From an uncultured Microbacterium sp. (GTDB lineage Bacteria; Actinomycetota; Actinomycetes; Actinomycetales; Microbacteriaceae), in the NCBI RefSeq assembly GCF_947632095.1, contig NZ_CANROA010000004.1, positions 30,408 to 94,407 on the forward strand: a stretch of DNA of 64,000 bases, read 5' to 3'. Under the pieces are notes generated by a model, which was given only the letters and a program-made list of their open reading frames with translations, was not told the origin of the DNA and searched no databases. This document shows, piece by piece, positions 49,287-57,231 of the stretch; position 1 is the first letter of the stretch; each line of letters begins with the position of its first letter. Both the position numbers and the translations under genes were made by a program.

Positions 49287-50468
49287 GTGATCCGTCCGCC
49301 GTCCCACGCCAGGCTCGTCGTCGACCTCGTCGCATCGCTCGCGCTGTTCGGGGCGTTGACGTCGATCTCGTTCGCCTTCTACGCGCCGGGCGCGCTGAGC
49401 ACCACCATCCCCGAGGTCGTGGCCGTCGTCGCCCTCATCGTCTCGTCGATCCTGCAGTTCGGCGGTCTCGCCGTCGGCCGCATCGCCCCGGGGGTCGCGC
49501 TCGCCGCGGCCTGGGCAGGCGCGATCGTGCAGATGGCGGCGGGGCTGCAGCCGCTGCCGATCAACCTGGCGATCCTCGGCGTGCTCTTCGCGACCGCCGC
49601 GTGGGGATCGCGACGCATCATGTGGGCGGGGCTCGCCTCGGCCGCGGGCGGCGGTGTCGTCGCCGTCGTCTACATGATCCTCGTCCACGGGCTGTTCCTC
49701 GGCACAGAGGGGCTGGCGAGCCTCACCGCGACCATTCTCGTCTTCGTCGTCGTCGTGATGCTCGCCCTCATCGCGCCCTGGATGGGCGGTTTCGGCTGGC
49801 GGATGGTGCTGCGCTGGCGCGCGAGCCGCGAGGCCCAGTCGCTCGCCGAGCTCGCAGCCGCCGAGGAACAGGAACGGGTCGCGATCGCCCGGGACATGCA
49901 CGACGTCGTGGCGCATTCCCTGGCCGTGATCATCGCGCAGTCCGATGGGGCGCGTTATGCCGCGGCATCCGACCCGGCGATCGCCGTCGATACCCTCGGG
50001 ACCGTCTCGGAGACGGCGCGCGCCGCGCTGTCGGACGTGCGGATGCTGCTCACACAGCTGCGCCACCGCCAGGGCGACGGTCCGCAGCCGATGCTCGCCG
50101 ATCTCGAGCAGGTCTATGCGCAGGTGCGGCAGTCCGGCCGCGATCTGCGCGTCACGGTCGACCCGACCCCGCAGTCCGAGCCGCCGGCGGCGATTCAACT
50201 CGCCGTCTATCGCATCCTGCAGGAGGCGCTGACGAACGCGATCCGGCACGGCGCCGGTGACACGGTCGACGTCTCCCTGGCGTGGCTGCCCGAGCGCGTG
50301 GAGTTCGCGGTGCGCAACCCGGTCGGTCCTGGCGACGCGGGCGGTAGCGGCCACGGCCTCATCGGCATGCGCGAACGCGCACAACTGGTGGGCGGCACCG
50401 TGACCGCCGAGAGCGGGGAAGAGGAGTTCGTGGTGCGAGGGATGCTGCCGATTGGAGACGCCGAATGA
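49287..50468 (+). CDS. Sensor histidine kinase, HisKA_3 (NarL-type partner)
   Basis: Membrane sensor kinase of 393 residues. Four to five N-terminal helices (about residues 10-175) with almost no external loops suggest membrane or transporter-linked sensing. The phospho-acceptor His is in ARDMHDVVAHSLAVII (about residue 206); the ATPase domain has EALTNAIRHG (N box) and GHGLIGMRERAQLVGG (G box). GTG start after a TAGCGT box. Its stop overlaps the response-regulator start (ATGA). The ABC module downstream is the probable target or sensor partner. Confidence 0.93.
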   Translation: MIRPPSHARLVVDLVASLALFGALTSISFAFYAPGALSTTIPEVVAVVALIVSSILQFGGLAVGRIAPGVALAAAWAGAIVQMAAGLQPLPINLAILGVLFATAAWGSRRIMWAGLASAAGGGVVAVVYMILVHGLFLGTEGLASLTATILVFVVVVMLALIAPWMGGFGWRMVLRWRASREAQSLAELAAAEEQERVAIARDMHDVVAHSLAVIIAQSDGARYAAASDPAIAVDTLGTVSETARAALSDVRMLLTQLRHRQGDGPQPMLADLEQVYAQVRQSGRDLRVTVDPTPQSEPPAAIQLAVYRILQEALTNAIRHGAGDTVDVSLAWLPERVEFAVRNPVGPGDAGGSGHGLIGMRERAQLVGGTVTAESGEEEFVVRGMLPIGDAE

Positions 50469-51100
50469 TCCGGGTGATGCTCGTCGACGACCAGGCGCTG
50501 TTCCGCGCCGGCATCCGCATGCTCGTCGGATCCCAGCCCGACATGGAGGTCGTCGCCGAGGCGGGCGACGGCGAGGAGGCCCTCCGTCTCGTCGCAGGCT
50601 CTCGGCCCGACGTCGTGCTCATGGATATCCGGATGCCGGTCATGGACGGCTTGACCGCCACCGCCCGGATGCTCGAGGCATCCGACGCCCCGCGCATCGT
50701 CATGCTCACCACGTTCGACCTCGACGAAGCCGCAGCGCGGGCGATCCGGCAGGGCGCGAGCGGCTTCCTCCTGAAGGACGCCGATCCGGAATTCCTGCTC
50801 GCCGCGATCCGCACGGTGCACTCCGGATCGAGTGTGATCGCCGCATCCGCCACCCGTGAGCTGTTCGCGCACTTCACGCCGCAGACGCGCCCCGTGCCGG
50901 AGTCGTTCGCAGCCCTCACCGACCGCGAACGGGAGATCTTCGCCCTCGCCGCCCGCGGACTGTCCAACGCCGAGATCGCGGGGCGCGAATACCTCAGTGA
51001 GGCGACCGTGAAGACGCACATCAGTCGCATCCTCACGAAGCTGTCGCTGCGCGATCGGGTGCAGCTGGTCGTGTTCGCTTTCGAGCACGGGCTGGCCTGA
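50465..51100 (+). CDS. Response regulator, NarL/LuxR family
   Basis: DNA-binding response regulator of 211 residues. Receiver domain with acidic pair VDDQ, phospho-acceptor Asp in VVLMDIRMPVMDG (about residue 53), Thr in MLTTFDLDE and Lys in GFLLKDADPE. The C-terminal LuxR-type HTH is TDREREIFALAARGLSNAEIA and LSEATVKTHISRILTKL (about residues 152-198). Overlaps its kinase gene. The ABC ATPase gene 102 bp downstream is a likely regulated target. Confidence 0.95.
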   Translation: MIRVMLVDDQALFRAGIRMLVGSQPDMEVVAEAGDGEEALRLVAGSRPDVVLMDIRMPVMDGLTATARMLEASDAPRIVMLTTFDLDEAAARAIRQGASGFLLKDADPEFLLAAIRTVHSGSSVIAASATRELFAHFTPQTRPVPESFAALTDREREIFALAARGLSNAEIAGREYLSEATVKTHISRILTKLSLRDRVQLVVFAFEHGLA

Positions 51101-51188
51101 GCCGTTCCCGTTGCATCCGGTCCGGGATCATCCTCCGGATGTACGCGGATGCTCCGGGCGGGCGATGCGCCGCAGCATCCGCGATTCG

Positions 51189-51194
51189 TAGCGT
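51189..51194 (+). promoter_or_regulatory. -10 element, ABC ATPase gene (near-leaderless)
   Basis: TAGCGT, seven bases, then the ATG at 51202. Confidence 0.5.
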
Positions 51195-51201
51195 CGGATG
51201 C

Positions 51202-51963
51202 ATGGAGATCACGACCACCGACCTCGGGCTCGCCGCCCGTGTCCAGAACCTCACGAAGACCTATGGCACGGGCCACGGCGCCGTCACCGCCCTCGACGGG
51301 GTGAGCGTCGGCATCCGCCAGGGCCAGTTCACCGCGATCATGGGGCCGTCGGGATCGGGCAAGTCCACGCTCATGCACATCATGGCGGGCCTGGATGCGC
51401 CCACTGACGGACGCGTATGGATCGGGGACACCGACATCACCGGCCTCGGCGACCTCGAGCTGACGATTCTGCGTCGGCGCCGCGTCGGGTTCATCTTCCA
51501 GTCGTTCAACCTCGTGCCGACGCTCGATGCCAGAGCGAACATCCTCCTGCCGTTCGAGCTCGACGGCCGGCGGCCGACTGCGCTGGAGAGGGCTCGCATC
51601 GACGGACTGGTCGAGCGTCTCGGGCTCGCCGCGCGGCTCGGTCACCGCCCGCACGAGCTCTCCGGCGGACAGCAGCAGCGGGTTGCGATCGCACGTGCGC
51701 TCGCCACGGCACCCGACCTCGTCTTCGCCGACGAGCCGACCGGCAACCTCGACTCGCGTTCCGGCCGTGAGGTGCTGAAGCTACTCGCCGAGGCGAGCAG
51801 TCAGCAGGGACAGTCGATCGCGATGGTCACCCATGACGCGATCGCGGCGAGCCATGCCGACCGGGTGCTGTTCCTCGGCGACGGACGCATCGTCGCCGAC
51901 CGGCCGCGCCAGAGCGCCGAGCAGATCGCGGCGCACATGCTCGCCGCGGAGGTGACGGCATGA
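51202..51963 (+). CDS. ABC transporter ATP-binding protein, MacB/LolD-like
   Basis: ATPase of 253 residues that partners the FtsX-like permease encoded next. Walker [10 protein letters not shown] (about residues 51-59), Q-loop [14 protein letters not shown], signature [15 protein letters not shown], Walker [17 protein letters not shown] and switch His in MVTHDAIAA. The GNLDS and [14 protein letters not shown] features mark the MacB/LolD/BceA group, which works as a mechanotransmitter rather than a channel. Its end overlaps the permease start (ATGA). With the upstream two-component pair it resembles antimicrobial-peptide resistance modules. Confidence 0.94.
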   Translation: MEITTTDLGLAARVQNLTKTYGTGHGAVTALDGVSVGIRQGQFTAIMGPSGSGKSTLMHIMAGLDAPTDGRVWIGDTDITGLGDLELTILRRRRVGFIFQSFNLVPTLDARANILLPFELDGRRPTALERARIDGLVERLGLAARLGHRPHELSGGQQQRVAIARALATAPDLVFADEPTGNLDSRSGREVLKLLAEASSQQGQSIAMVTHDAIAASHADRVLFLGDGRIVADRPRQSAEQIAAHMLAAEVTA

Positions 51964-53420
51964 GCGCTGTGACGGCGGTCGTCCCCGAGAGCTCGGCGAC
52001 CGGACCGCGGCTCGGCTGGCTGAGCGAGCGGGGGATGGGCGCGAGCATCCTCGTCGCTGCTCTCTCGGCATCGTTCGGCGTCGTTCTGCTGGCGGCGACC
52101 GACTACATCGGACGGATGCTTTCGCAGAACCCGTACATCGGGGACAGCGGCACACTCGCCGTGGTCGTCGGAATCCTGTCGGTGCTGCTGATCGGGGTGG
52201 CGATGTACGTCGCAGCGATCGTCACCGCCAACACCTTCTCGACCATCGTCGCCGGACGCACTCGGCGCATCGCCCTGCTGCGGCTGATCGGTTCGAGCGC
52301 CCGCGCGCAGCGCTCCGAGGTCGCCCGGCAGGGTCTCGTCGTCGGGGTTATCGGTGCAGCGGCCGGTGTCGTCGTCGGACTGGGCGTCGCGGCATCCGGG
52401 ATCGCCCTCGCCGAGCGTTTCGTGGCATCCGTCGAAGGCTTCTCACTGGGGCAGCGGCTCTTCCTCGTGCCGGCCTTCGCGGTGGCCCTCACCACCTGGG
52501 CAGCGGCGTGGGCCGGATCTCGTCGGGTGCTGACGGTGACGCCGCTGCAGGCGATCGGCGGGTCCGTCGAGCGCACGCACGAGGATGCCGCGGCCAGGCC
52601 CGTGCGTCACATCACGGCGCTGGTGCTCGTGGTCCTCGGCGTCGCGCTGCTCGTGGGCGGCGTGCTCGTCGGACTGATCACCCCGCTCGGCGTCATCGTG
52701 GCCTTCTTCGGCGGGCTCGCGTCGTTCACCGGTATCGCGCTCGCCGCGGTGCGGGTGATGCCGCCGCTGCTGCGTCTCGTCGGGCGCATGTTCGGGCGGT
52801 CGGCGGTCGCACGGCTCGCGGCGGAGAACGCGCTGCGGTATCCGGAGCGGTCGAGCCGGATGGCGATCGGCGTCGTGATGGGCGTGACGCTCGTGACGAT
52901 GTTCGCCGTCGCGCTGGAGTCGGTGAAGAGGCTGCTCGCCGCGGCGGCCGGCGGTGCACTGGACCCGCAGTTCGCACTCATCATGGACGGATTCGCGACG
53001 GTCATGATGGTGCTCGTCGGCGTCTCGGCGGCGATCGCCGCGGTCGGGCTGGTCAACCTGCTCACGATCGGGGTGGTGCAGCGCCGCCGGGAACTCGGGC
53101 TGCTGCGGGCCGTGGGGCTGTCGAACGCGCAGGTGCGGCGGATGATCCTGCTCGAGGCGGTGCACATCACCGTGACGGCCACCGCGACGGGGCTCGTGCT
53201 CGGCGTCGGCTACGGGTGGGTGGCGGCGCAGTCGCTGCTGGGATCTGTACGAATGCCTCCGGATTTCGAGCAGACCGCCGGGCTCGTGGCGCCTGCCGTG
53301 CCGTGGATCCCGGTCGTCGTGATCGCCGTCGCCGCTGCGCTGCTCACGCTGATCGCCTCGGCCGCGCCGACCCGGCTCGCCACCCGCGTCGCACCCGTCG
53401 AGGCGCTCGCCGTGGACTGA
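51960..53420 (+). CDS. FtsX-like ABC permease
   Basis: Membrane protein of 486 residues with eight helices in two FtsX-type sets: helices near residues 28, 65, 120-150 and 165, then 218-260, 330-380 and 400-470. LARLAAENALRYPERSSRMAIGV-like and RRRELGLLRAVGLSNAQVRRM are the coupling segments of MacB/FtsX permeases; TRRIALLRLIGSSARAQ is the equivalent in the first half. It lacks a large external domain, so it is not MacB proper. Co-translated with the ATPase. Substrate unknown. Confidence 0.9.
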   Translation: MSAVTAVVPESSATGPRLGWLSERGMGASILVAALSASFGVVLLAATDYIGRMLSQNPYIGDSGTLAVVVGILSVLLIGVAMYVAAIVTANTFSTIVAGRTRRIALLRLIGSSARAQRSEVARQGLVVGVIGAAAGVVVGLGVAASGIALAERFVASVEGFSLGQRLFLVPAFAVALTTWAAAWAGSRRVLTVTPLQAIGGSVERTHEDAAARPVRHITALVLVVLGVALLVGGVLVGLITPLGVIVAFFGGLASFTGIALAAVRVMPPLLRLVGRMFGRSAVARLAAENALRYPERSSRMAIGVVMGVTLVTMFAVALESVKRLLAAAAGGALDPQFALIMDGFATVMMVLVGVSAAIAAVGLVNLLTIGVVQRRRELGLLRAVGLSNAQVRRMILLEAVHITVTATATGLVLGVGYGWVAAQSLLGSVRMPPDFEQTAGLVAPAVPWIPVVVIAVAAALLTLIASAAPTRLATRVAPVEALAVD

Positions 53421-53450
53421 CGTCTTCCCGCATCCCTCCTGTCGCCGAGC

Positions 53451-53498
53451 CCCCGTCTTCGCGCCGAGCGCCCGTCGTGGGGCGCCCGGAAGACGGGG
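53451..53498. terminator. Bidirectional hairpin between the FtsX-like gene and the Xre gene
   Basis: CCCCGTCTTC (53451-53460) pairs with GAAGACGGGG (53489-53498), with an inner GCGCCC/GGGCGC stem (53468-53473 and 53480-53485). The right half continues to 53519 with strong similarity to the element after aspS (32085-32114). Confidence 0.7.
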
Positions 53499-53538
53499 CG
53501 TCGGCGGCAAAGCGGGGCTAGGCGGTGGGAGGGACGGG

Positions 53539-53727
53539 CTACGGGGTGAACATGTCCTCGATCGTGCATCCGAAGGTCGCGGCGAGGCGGAACGCGAGGG
53601 GGAGCGACGGATCGAACCGTCCGCGCTCGATCGAGATGATCGTCTGGCGCGAGACGCCGAGCTCATCGGCGAGGCGCTGCTGCGACCATCCGCGCTCCTG
53701 GCGCCGAACCTGAAGCGAGTTCTCCAT
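53539..53727 (-). CDS. Xre-family HTH regulator (minimal Cro/CI type)
   Basis: A 62-residue DNA-binding protein that is essentially one HTH: LQVRRQERGWSQQRLADELGVSRQTI, then ISIERGRFDPSLPLAFRLAATF and CTIEDMF at the end. This very short class usually sits beside a small membrane protein and controls it. Here the partner gene ends 1 bp upstream. Phased TTGAC repeats upstream of the partner may be its operator. Confidence 0.92.
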   Translation of the reverse strand: MENSLQVRRQERGWSQQRLADELGVSRQTIISIERGRFDPSLPLAFRLAATFGCTIEDMFTP

Positions 53728-53728
53728 C

Positions 53729-54196
53729 TCAGCCCTGCCGCTTCGCGATGAGGTACCGGATGCCGCAGCTCAGCAGCGCTACGACGAGCACACCCATCAG
53801 CGCCCACATGGCGTCGAAGCGGAGCCCGGCCAACGCGATGCCGGTGAGAGCGAGTCCGGTGATGAGGATCGTGTCGCGGAACGCGCCTTCGGACGCCTGG
53901 TCGAGCCAGCGCGTCTCGACGGACTCCTCCGGGCGCTCGGTCGCATCGCGCAGCGTGCTGCGGTCGACGACGAGGGCGTAGACCAACGCGATACAGGGGG
54001 CGGACAGGCAGAGCGCGAGGACCGCGGTTCCCAGCAGGGCGATCTTGTCGGGGATGACCCCCGAGGCGAGGCCGATGAGGCTCGCCGCGGCGGCGATGAG
54101 GATGCCGACGGGGATCGCGATCGCCAGCGCGGGGGTACGGCCGCCGGCGAACTTCGTGCGTCCCCAACCAGTGTGCGGCTTCTGTGCGGTGTTCAT
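53729..54196 (-). CDS. Membrane protein partner of the Xre regulator
   Basis: A 155-residue membrane protein of unknown function. ATG 54196 is chosen because GGAGG lies four bases upstream; an in-frame ATG at 54226 would lie in the repeat region. Hydrophobic segments are at about residues 23-43, 48-70, 105-122 and 125-145, arranged as two hairpins, with a charged loop (ERPEESVETRWLDQ) between. Gene order with a 62-residue Xre protein matches a common two-gene module in Gram-positive bacteria; the function of that module is not established. Confidence 0.78.
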   Translation of the reverse strand: MNTAQKPHTGWGRTKFAGGRTPALAIAIPVGILIAAAASLIGLASGVIPDKIALLGTAVLALCLSAPCIALVYALVVDRSTLRDATERPEESVETRWLDQASEGAFRDTILITGLALTGIALAGLRFDAMWALMGVLVVALLSCGIRYLIAKRQG

Positions 54197-54219
54197 GATG
54201 CCTCCGTGGTGAAGCGTGC

Positions 54220-54264
54220 TTGACATGTATGGTTAGCTTGACATGTCAAACGTGCTTGACGCAA
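54220..54264. promoter_or_regulatory. Three phased TTGAC repeats upstream of the membrane protein/Xre genes
   Basis: TTGACATGTA starts at 54220, the perfect palindrome TTGACATGTCAA at 54238 and TTGACGCAA at 54256: an exact 18-bp period. The array lies 24-68 bp before the ATG at 54196, where operators or the promoter would be. Confidence 0.6.
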
Positions 54265-54303
54265 CACGGCGTCATGCGATGTGAGCCGCGGGTGCGGCTC
54301 TTC

Positions 54304-54309
54304 TAGGCT
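54304..54309 (+). promoter_or_regulatory. -10 element, ComB-like gene (leaderless)
   Basis: TAGGCT, six bases, then the ATG at 54316. Confidence 0.5.
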
Positions 54310-54315
54310 GAGAGC

Positions 54316-54987
54316 ATGTCGCACCCCTTCGACCAGTCGTCGTACCAGGTCCGTTTCGAGTGGGGCGTTGCCGGTCTCGACCGCCTCGCGCCCGCCGACG
54401 TGATCGTCGTCGTCGACGTGCTGCGGTTCTCGTCCACCGTGACGGATGCTGTGGCATCCGGCCAGAACGTCGAACTCGCCGGCGCCCGCGAATGGTCGCC
54501 GAACGGGGCAGCCGTCGCAGAGGCCGCGGCAGCCGTGCCTGGTGCCACGGTCCTCGTCGGATCGCTGCGCAACGCATCCGCTGTCGCGCGGACCGTGCTC
54601 GAGATCCAGAACCGCCGCCAGGCCCGCACTTCGGTATCGGTCATCGCCGCGGGGGAGCGCGCGGGCGATGGCCTGCGCTTCGCCGTCGAGGATCAGCTCG
54701 GCGCCGGCGCGATCATCGCCGCGCTCAGCGACCTCGGCGCCGACCACACGTCTCCCGAGGCGGCGGCATCGTGCGAAGCCGCCCGCGGGCTCAGCCGCGC
54801 GGTTCGGCATCTGCTGACGGCATCCGGATCGGGCAAGGAGCTCGTCTCGGGAGCCGGCGGACAGCTCGCAACCGAGCGGATGCTGGCCGCGGGAATCACC
54901 CCGACCGAGCCGAAGGCCGCCGCTGAGACGGACGCCACCGAGGCCGTTCCCGTGCTCGCGGACGGTGTGTTCGTCGCCTTCGCTTGA
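54316..54987 (+). CDS. 2-Phosphosulfolactate phosphatase family protein (ComB-like)
   Basis: Protein of 223 residues resembling ComB, the Mg-dependent phosphatase that makes sulfolactate in archaeal coenzyme M synthesis. Landmarks: VIVVVDVLRFSSTVTDAVASG (about residues 35-55), GSLRNASAVARTV, VIAAGER...RFAVEDQLGAGAII (about residues 109-135). ComB homologues are widespread in bacteria that do not make coenzyme M, so the true substrate here is open. Stand-alone gene with a leaderless -10 box. Confidence 0.85.
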   Translation: MSHPFDQSSYQVRFEWGVAGLDRLAPADVIVVVDVLRFSSTVTDAVASGQNVELAGAREWSPNGAAVAEAAAAVPGATVLVGSLRNASAVARTVLEIQNRRQARTSVSVIAAGERAGDGLRFAVEDQLGAGAIIAALSDLGADHTSPEAAASCEAARGLSRAVRHLLTASGSGKELVSGAGGQLATERMLAAGITPTEPKAAAETDATEAVPVLADGVFVAFA

Positions 54988-55052
54988 AGGAGGGACCTCG
55001 GCCTCCGGCGCCCACACGGAGCGGGACGGCAGAGTCCTTGCCCCCCAATCCG

Positions 55053-55137
55053 TTGCACAACTCAGGAGAATCGGCGCCCCCGACGTGATCTGCAGCGCAG
55101 AACCGCGGAAGTGCAGAAGTTCTCCTGAGTTGTGCAA
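55053..55137. repeat. Inverted-repeat element with perfect 18-bp arms
   Basis: TTGCACAACTCAGGAGAA (55053-55070) and its exact complement (55120-55137) flank 49 bp. It sits in the 214-bp gap between convergent ComB-like and SprT-like genes. Too long and too widely spaced for an ordinary terminator; looks like a small non-coding mobile or REP-type element. The rest of the gap shows nothing else. Confidence 0.85.
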
Positions 55138-55201
55138 ACAACCAAGTAACCCAGGAGGGGACGGCGACGCGCGGTGGACCATGGCCGGGGCCCCGCCGTT
55201 C

Positions 55202-55690
55202 CTAGCGGGGTGTCTGTGCAGCGAGCTTCGTGGCCAGCGTGATTTCGCGCCGCACCCAGGTGAAGGCGTGCCGGGCGTCGAACGACTTCGAACATTTCGC
55301 GCACGACGTGGCGCGGGTGGGGCGGCGGTGCCGGTAGGTGGTGTGGCCGGCGGGGCAGGTTCCCACCCAGGGAGCGAGCTCTTCGGCTGTTTCGCCGTGG
55401 TGGGTGGTGCCGCCGACGTAACCGATCTCGGCGGCGACGGTCTTCCACTTCGGTCCGTGCGCGGCCTTGTGCCCGGCGAGCGCGTGGGCGACTTCGTGCA
55501 GCAGCACCTGGTGGATGTCGTCGTCCTCGAAACGTGCGGCGAGGTAGCGCGATACGGTGATGCGCTTGGCCCGAAAATCGCACTGACCGGCCCGGCGCTT
55601 CGCGTGGTCGAACCCGAACGACCAGGTGTCGTCGAGATGCAACCGGATCAGCGCTTCGCCCCAGGTGCGCACACGGTCGAGATCCGCCAT
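55202..55690 (-). CDS. SprT-like zinc metalloprotease-fold protein
   Basis: Protein of 162 residues of the SprT-like family. The zinc motif is LLHEVAHALAGH (HExxH at about residues 64-68, third ligand region GHGPKW-like, here AHGPKWK), followed by a zinc ribbon with CPAGH and CAKC (about residues 111-133). In eukaryotes the related SPRTN cleaves DNA-protein crosslinks; bacterial members are mostly uncharacterised. Stand-alone gene with its own -10 box. Confidence 0.9.
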   Translation of the reverse strand: MADLDRVRTWGEALIRLHLDDTWSFGFDHAKRRAGQCDFRAKRITVSRYLAARFEDDDIHQVLLHEVAHALAGHKAAHGPKWKTVAAEIGYVGGTTHHGETAEELAPWVGTCPAGHTTYRHRRPTRATSCAKCSKSFDARHAFTWVRREITLATKLAAQTPR

Positions 55691-55696
55691 GAGATC

Positions 55697-55702
55697 AGGC
55701 TA
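55697..55702 (-). promoter_or_regulatory. -10 element, SprT-like gene (leaderless)
   Basis: Minus-strand TAGCCT, six bases, then the ATG at 55690. Confidence 0.55.
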
Positions 55703-55743
55703 AGCCAGAGCGCCGACATTCGCGCGTTTCCGCGCGTGACGGT

Positions 55744-56277
55744 TCAGTAGACGGGGGTCACCAGTGCACCGCTGCGGCGCCGTTCGGCGGCTTCGATCGC
55801 CAGCAGTGCCGTCTCGAGCTCGGTGTCGGGCGCGCCGGCCTCGCGGCGCAGGAACAGGGCTTGCTTGAAGCTGTCGCGGGCCTGGTCGAAGTCGCCCGCC
55901 TCGTAGGCGTTGCGTCCGTGGTGATGGTGGGCGAAGGCGGCGATGCCGACCCAGTTCTGCCCCTCGGCTTCGGACGCGCACGTGGCGAGTTCCTGCTCGG
56001 CTGCGGCGTGGGCTCCGCGGTACTGGAGGATGGTCGCGTGGAGCACGCGCGAGCGCAGGACGTCCTTGCGGGTTCCGGCCATGCGGGCGACGCGCACCGA
56101 TTCATCCGACAGCGCGAGGGCTTCGTCGAGACGGCCGAGGACCTTGAGCAGCCATACCCGTTCCAGCAGGGCGGGAAGGCTCCGTTGAGCCTCGATCTCG
56201 GCCAGTCGTTCAGCGCACTCGGCCGGGTCGACCTGTTCGCGAAGAGTCTCTGAGTCGTACCCCTTGATGTAACCCAT
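55744..56277 (-). CDS. Tetratricopeptide-repeat protein
   Basis: Soluble protein of 177 residues built of helical pairs resembling TPR units: RLDEALALSDESVRVARMAG (about residues 48-67), HAAAEQELATCASEAEG, and GDFDQARDSFKQALFLRREAG (about residues 126-146). No signal or membrane segment. A purine-rich Shine-Dalgarno (GGAGAG) precedes the ATG at 56277. Probably a protein-protein scaffold; partner unknown. Separated by 80 bp from the spermidine-synthase-like gene upstream, possibly in one transcript. Confidence 0.82.
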   Translation of the reverse strand: MGYIKGYDSETLREQVDPAECAERLAEIEAQRSLPALLERVWLLKVLGRLDEALALSDESVRVARMAGTRKDVLRSRVLHATILQYRGAHAAAEQELATCASEAEGQNWVGIAAFAHHHHGRNAYEAGDFDQARDSFKQALFLRREAGAPDTELETALLAIEAAERRRSGALVTPVY

Positions 56278-56357
56278 GTGCTCTCCTTCCGCGGTGCTTC
56301 CTCCAGTCTGCCCGGCCGTTGCTCAGACGGGCCGAACGGCACACCTTGTGGGGGATT

Positions 56358-57218
56358 TCAGCGCAGGAAGATCGATGCGTCCGGCTTCGGGGAGGCGACG
56401 GCGTCGGCGTCGGTGACGACGGTCGCGTTCTGTGCGAAGGCGCGTACTTCGGGGCCCTGGGCGATTTTCGCGGGGTGGGGGCCGGCGGCGAGGATGCGGG
56501 GGAGCCATTCGGTGGGCAGGGTCGAGGCGGATGCCGCGACCACGAGGTTCCCGAAGCGGCGTCCCTTGAGCACCTGGGCGTCGGCGAGCACGGCGACATC
56601 GGCGAAGGCCTGTTGGATTGTCGCGACCTGCCGGCGGGCGAAGGCGAGGCCGGGGCCATCGGCGACGTTGACCAGGAGCACCCCGGTCGCGGAGAGGAGG
56701 GTCGCGAGTTCGCGGTAGAACTCGAGGCTCGTCAGGTGCGCGGGCGTCTGCGCGCCGGAGTAGACGTCGGAGACGATGAGGTCGCAGGTGCCGCGCAGAG
56801 CGGGCGGGAGCTTCTGGGCGCCGGCGCGGGCATCGCCGATGCGCATCCGGATCGAGGCTGCGCGCGGCAGCGGCAGGTGTTCGCGCACGAGGGCCGCCAG
56901 CGGCGCTTCCAGCTCGATGACCTGCTGGCGCGAGCCGGGGCGGGTGGCTTCGACGTAGCGCGGCACGGTGAGCGCACCGGCGCCGAGGTGCACCGCGGTG
57001 AGCGGGCCGGCCGGAAGCTGGTCGATGACGGCGCCCATGCGGACGACGTATTCGAAGTGCAGGTGGGTGGGGTCATCGAGGTCGACGTGGGACTGCGGCG
57101 TGCCGTCGACGACGAGTTCGAATCCGCTCGTGAACTCCGAGGGGATGATTTGCGCCGTGCCCCCGTGGTCGAGGCGTGCTTCAGGGTGCTCGACATCTCG
57201 AGCGCGGATGCGTCCCAT
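56358..57218 (-). CDS. Spermidine-synthase-like methyltransferase-fold protein
   Basis: Protein of 286 residues with the Rossmann core of the polyamine-synthase family: TAVHLGAGALTVPRYV (nucleotide-binding glycine loop, about residues 73-88), QQVIELEAPL, RIGDARAGAQKLPP and CDLIVSDVYSGAQTP (about residues 143-157). The N-terminal part forms the usual beta-strand cap. Many actinobacteria have such proteins annotated as spermidine synthase without proof of polyamine synthesis; true activity is uncertain. Confidence 0.85.
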   Translation of the reverse strand: MGRIRARDVEHPEARLDHGGTAQIIPSEFTSGFELVVDGTPQSHVDLDDPTHLHFEYVVRMGAVIDQLPAGPLTAVHLGAGALTVPRYVEATRPGSRQQVIELEAPLAALVREHLPLPRAASIRMRIGDARAGAQKLPPALRGTCDLIVSDVYSGAQTPAHLTSLEFYRELATLLSATGVLLVNVADGPGLAFARRQVATIQQAFADVAVLADAQVLKGRRFGNLVVAASASTLPTEWLPRILAAGPHPAKIAQGPEVRAFAQNATVVTDADAVASPKPDASIFLR

Positions 57219-57225
57219 GCTCTTG

Positions 57226-57231
57226 AGCTTA
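57226..57231 (-). promoter_or_regulatory. -10 element, spermidine-synthase-like gene (near-leaderless)
   Basis: Minus-strand TAAGCT, seven bases, then the ATG at 57218. It overlaps the stop of the upstream TIGR01777 gene. Confidence 0.45.

Noticed and set aside
46992..50384. A 1130-codon open frame on the minus strand
   Set aside because: Antisense to menB, menE and the histidine kinase gene, all with clear motifs; composition is that of a shadow frame.
49287..53420. Calling the kinase-regulator-ABC set a bacitracin (Bce) resistance module
   Set aside because: The kinase is of the HisKA_3/NarL type and the permease lacks the large external domain of BceB, so only a general resemblance is supported.
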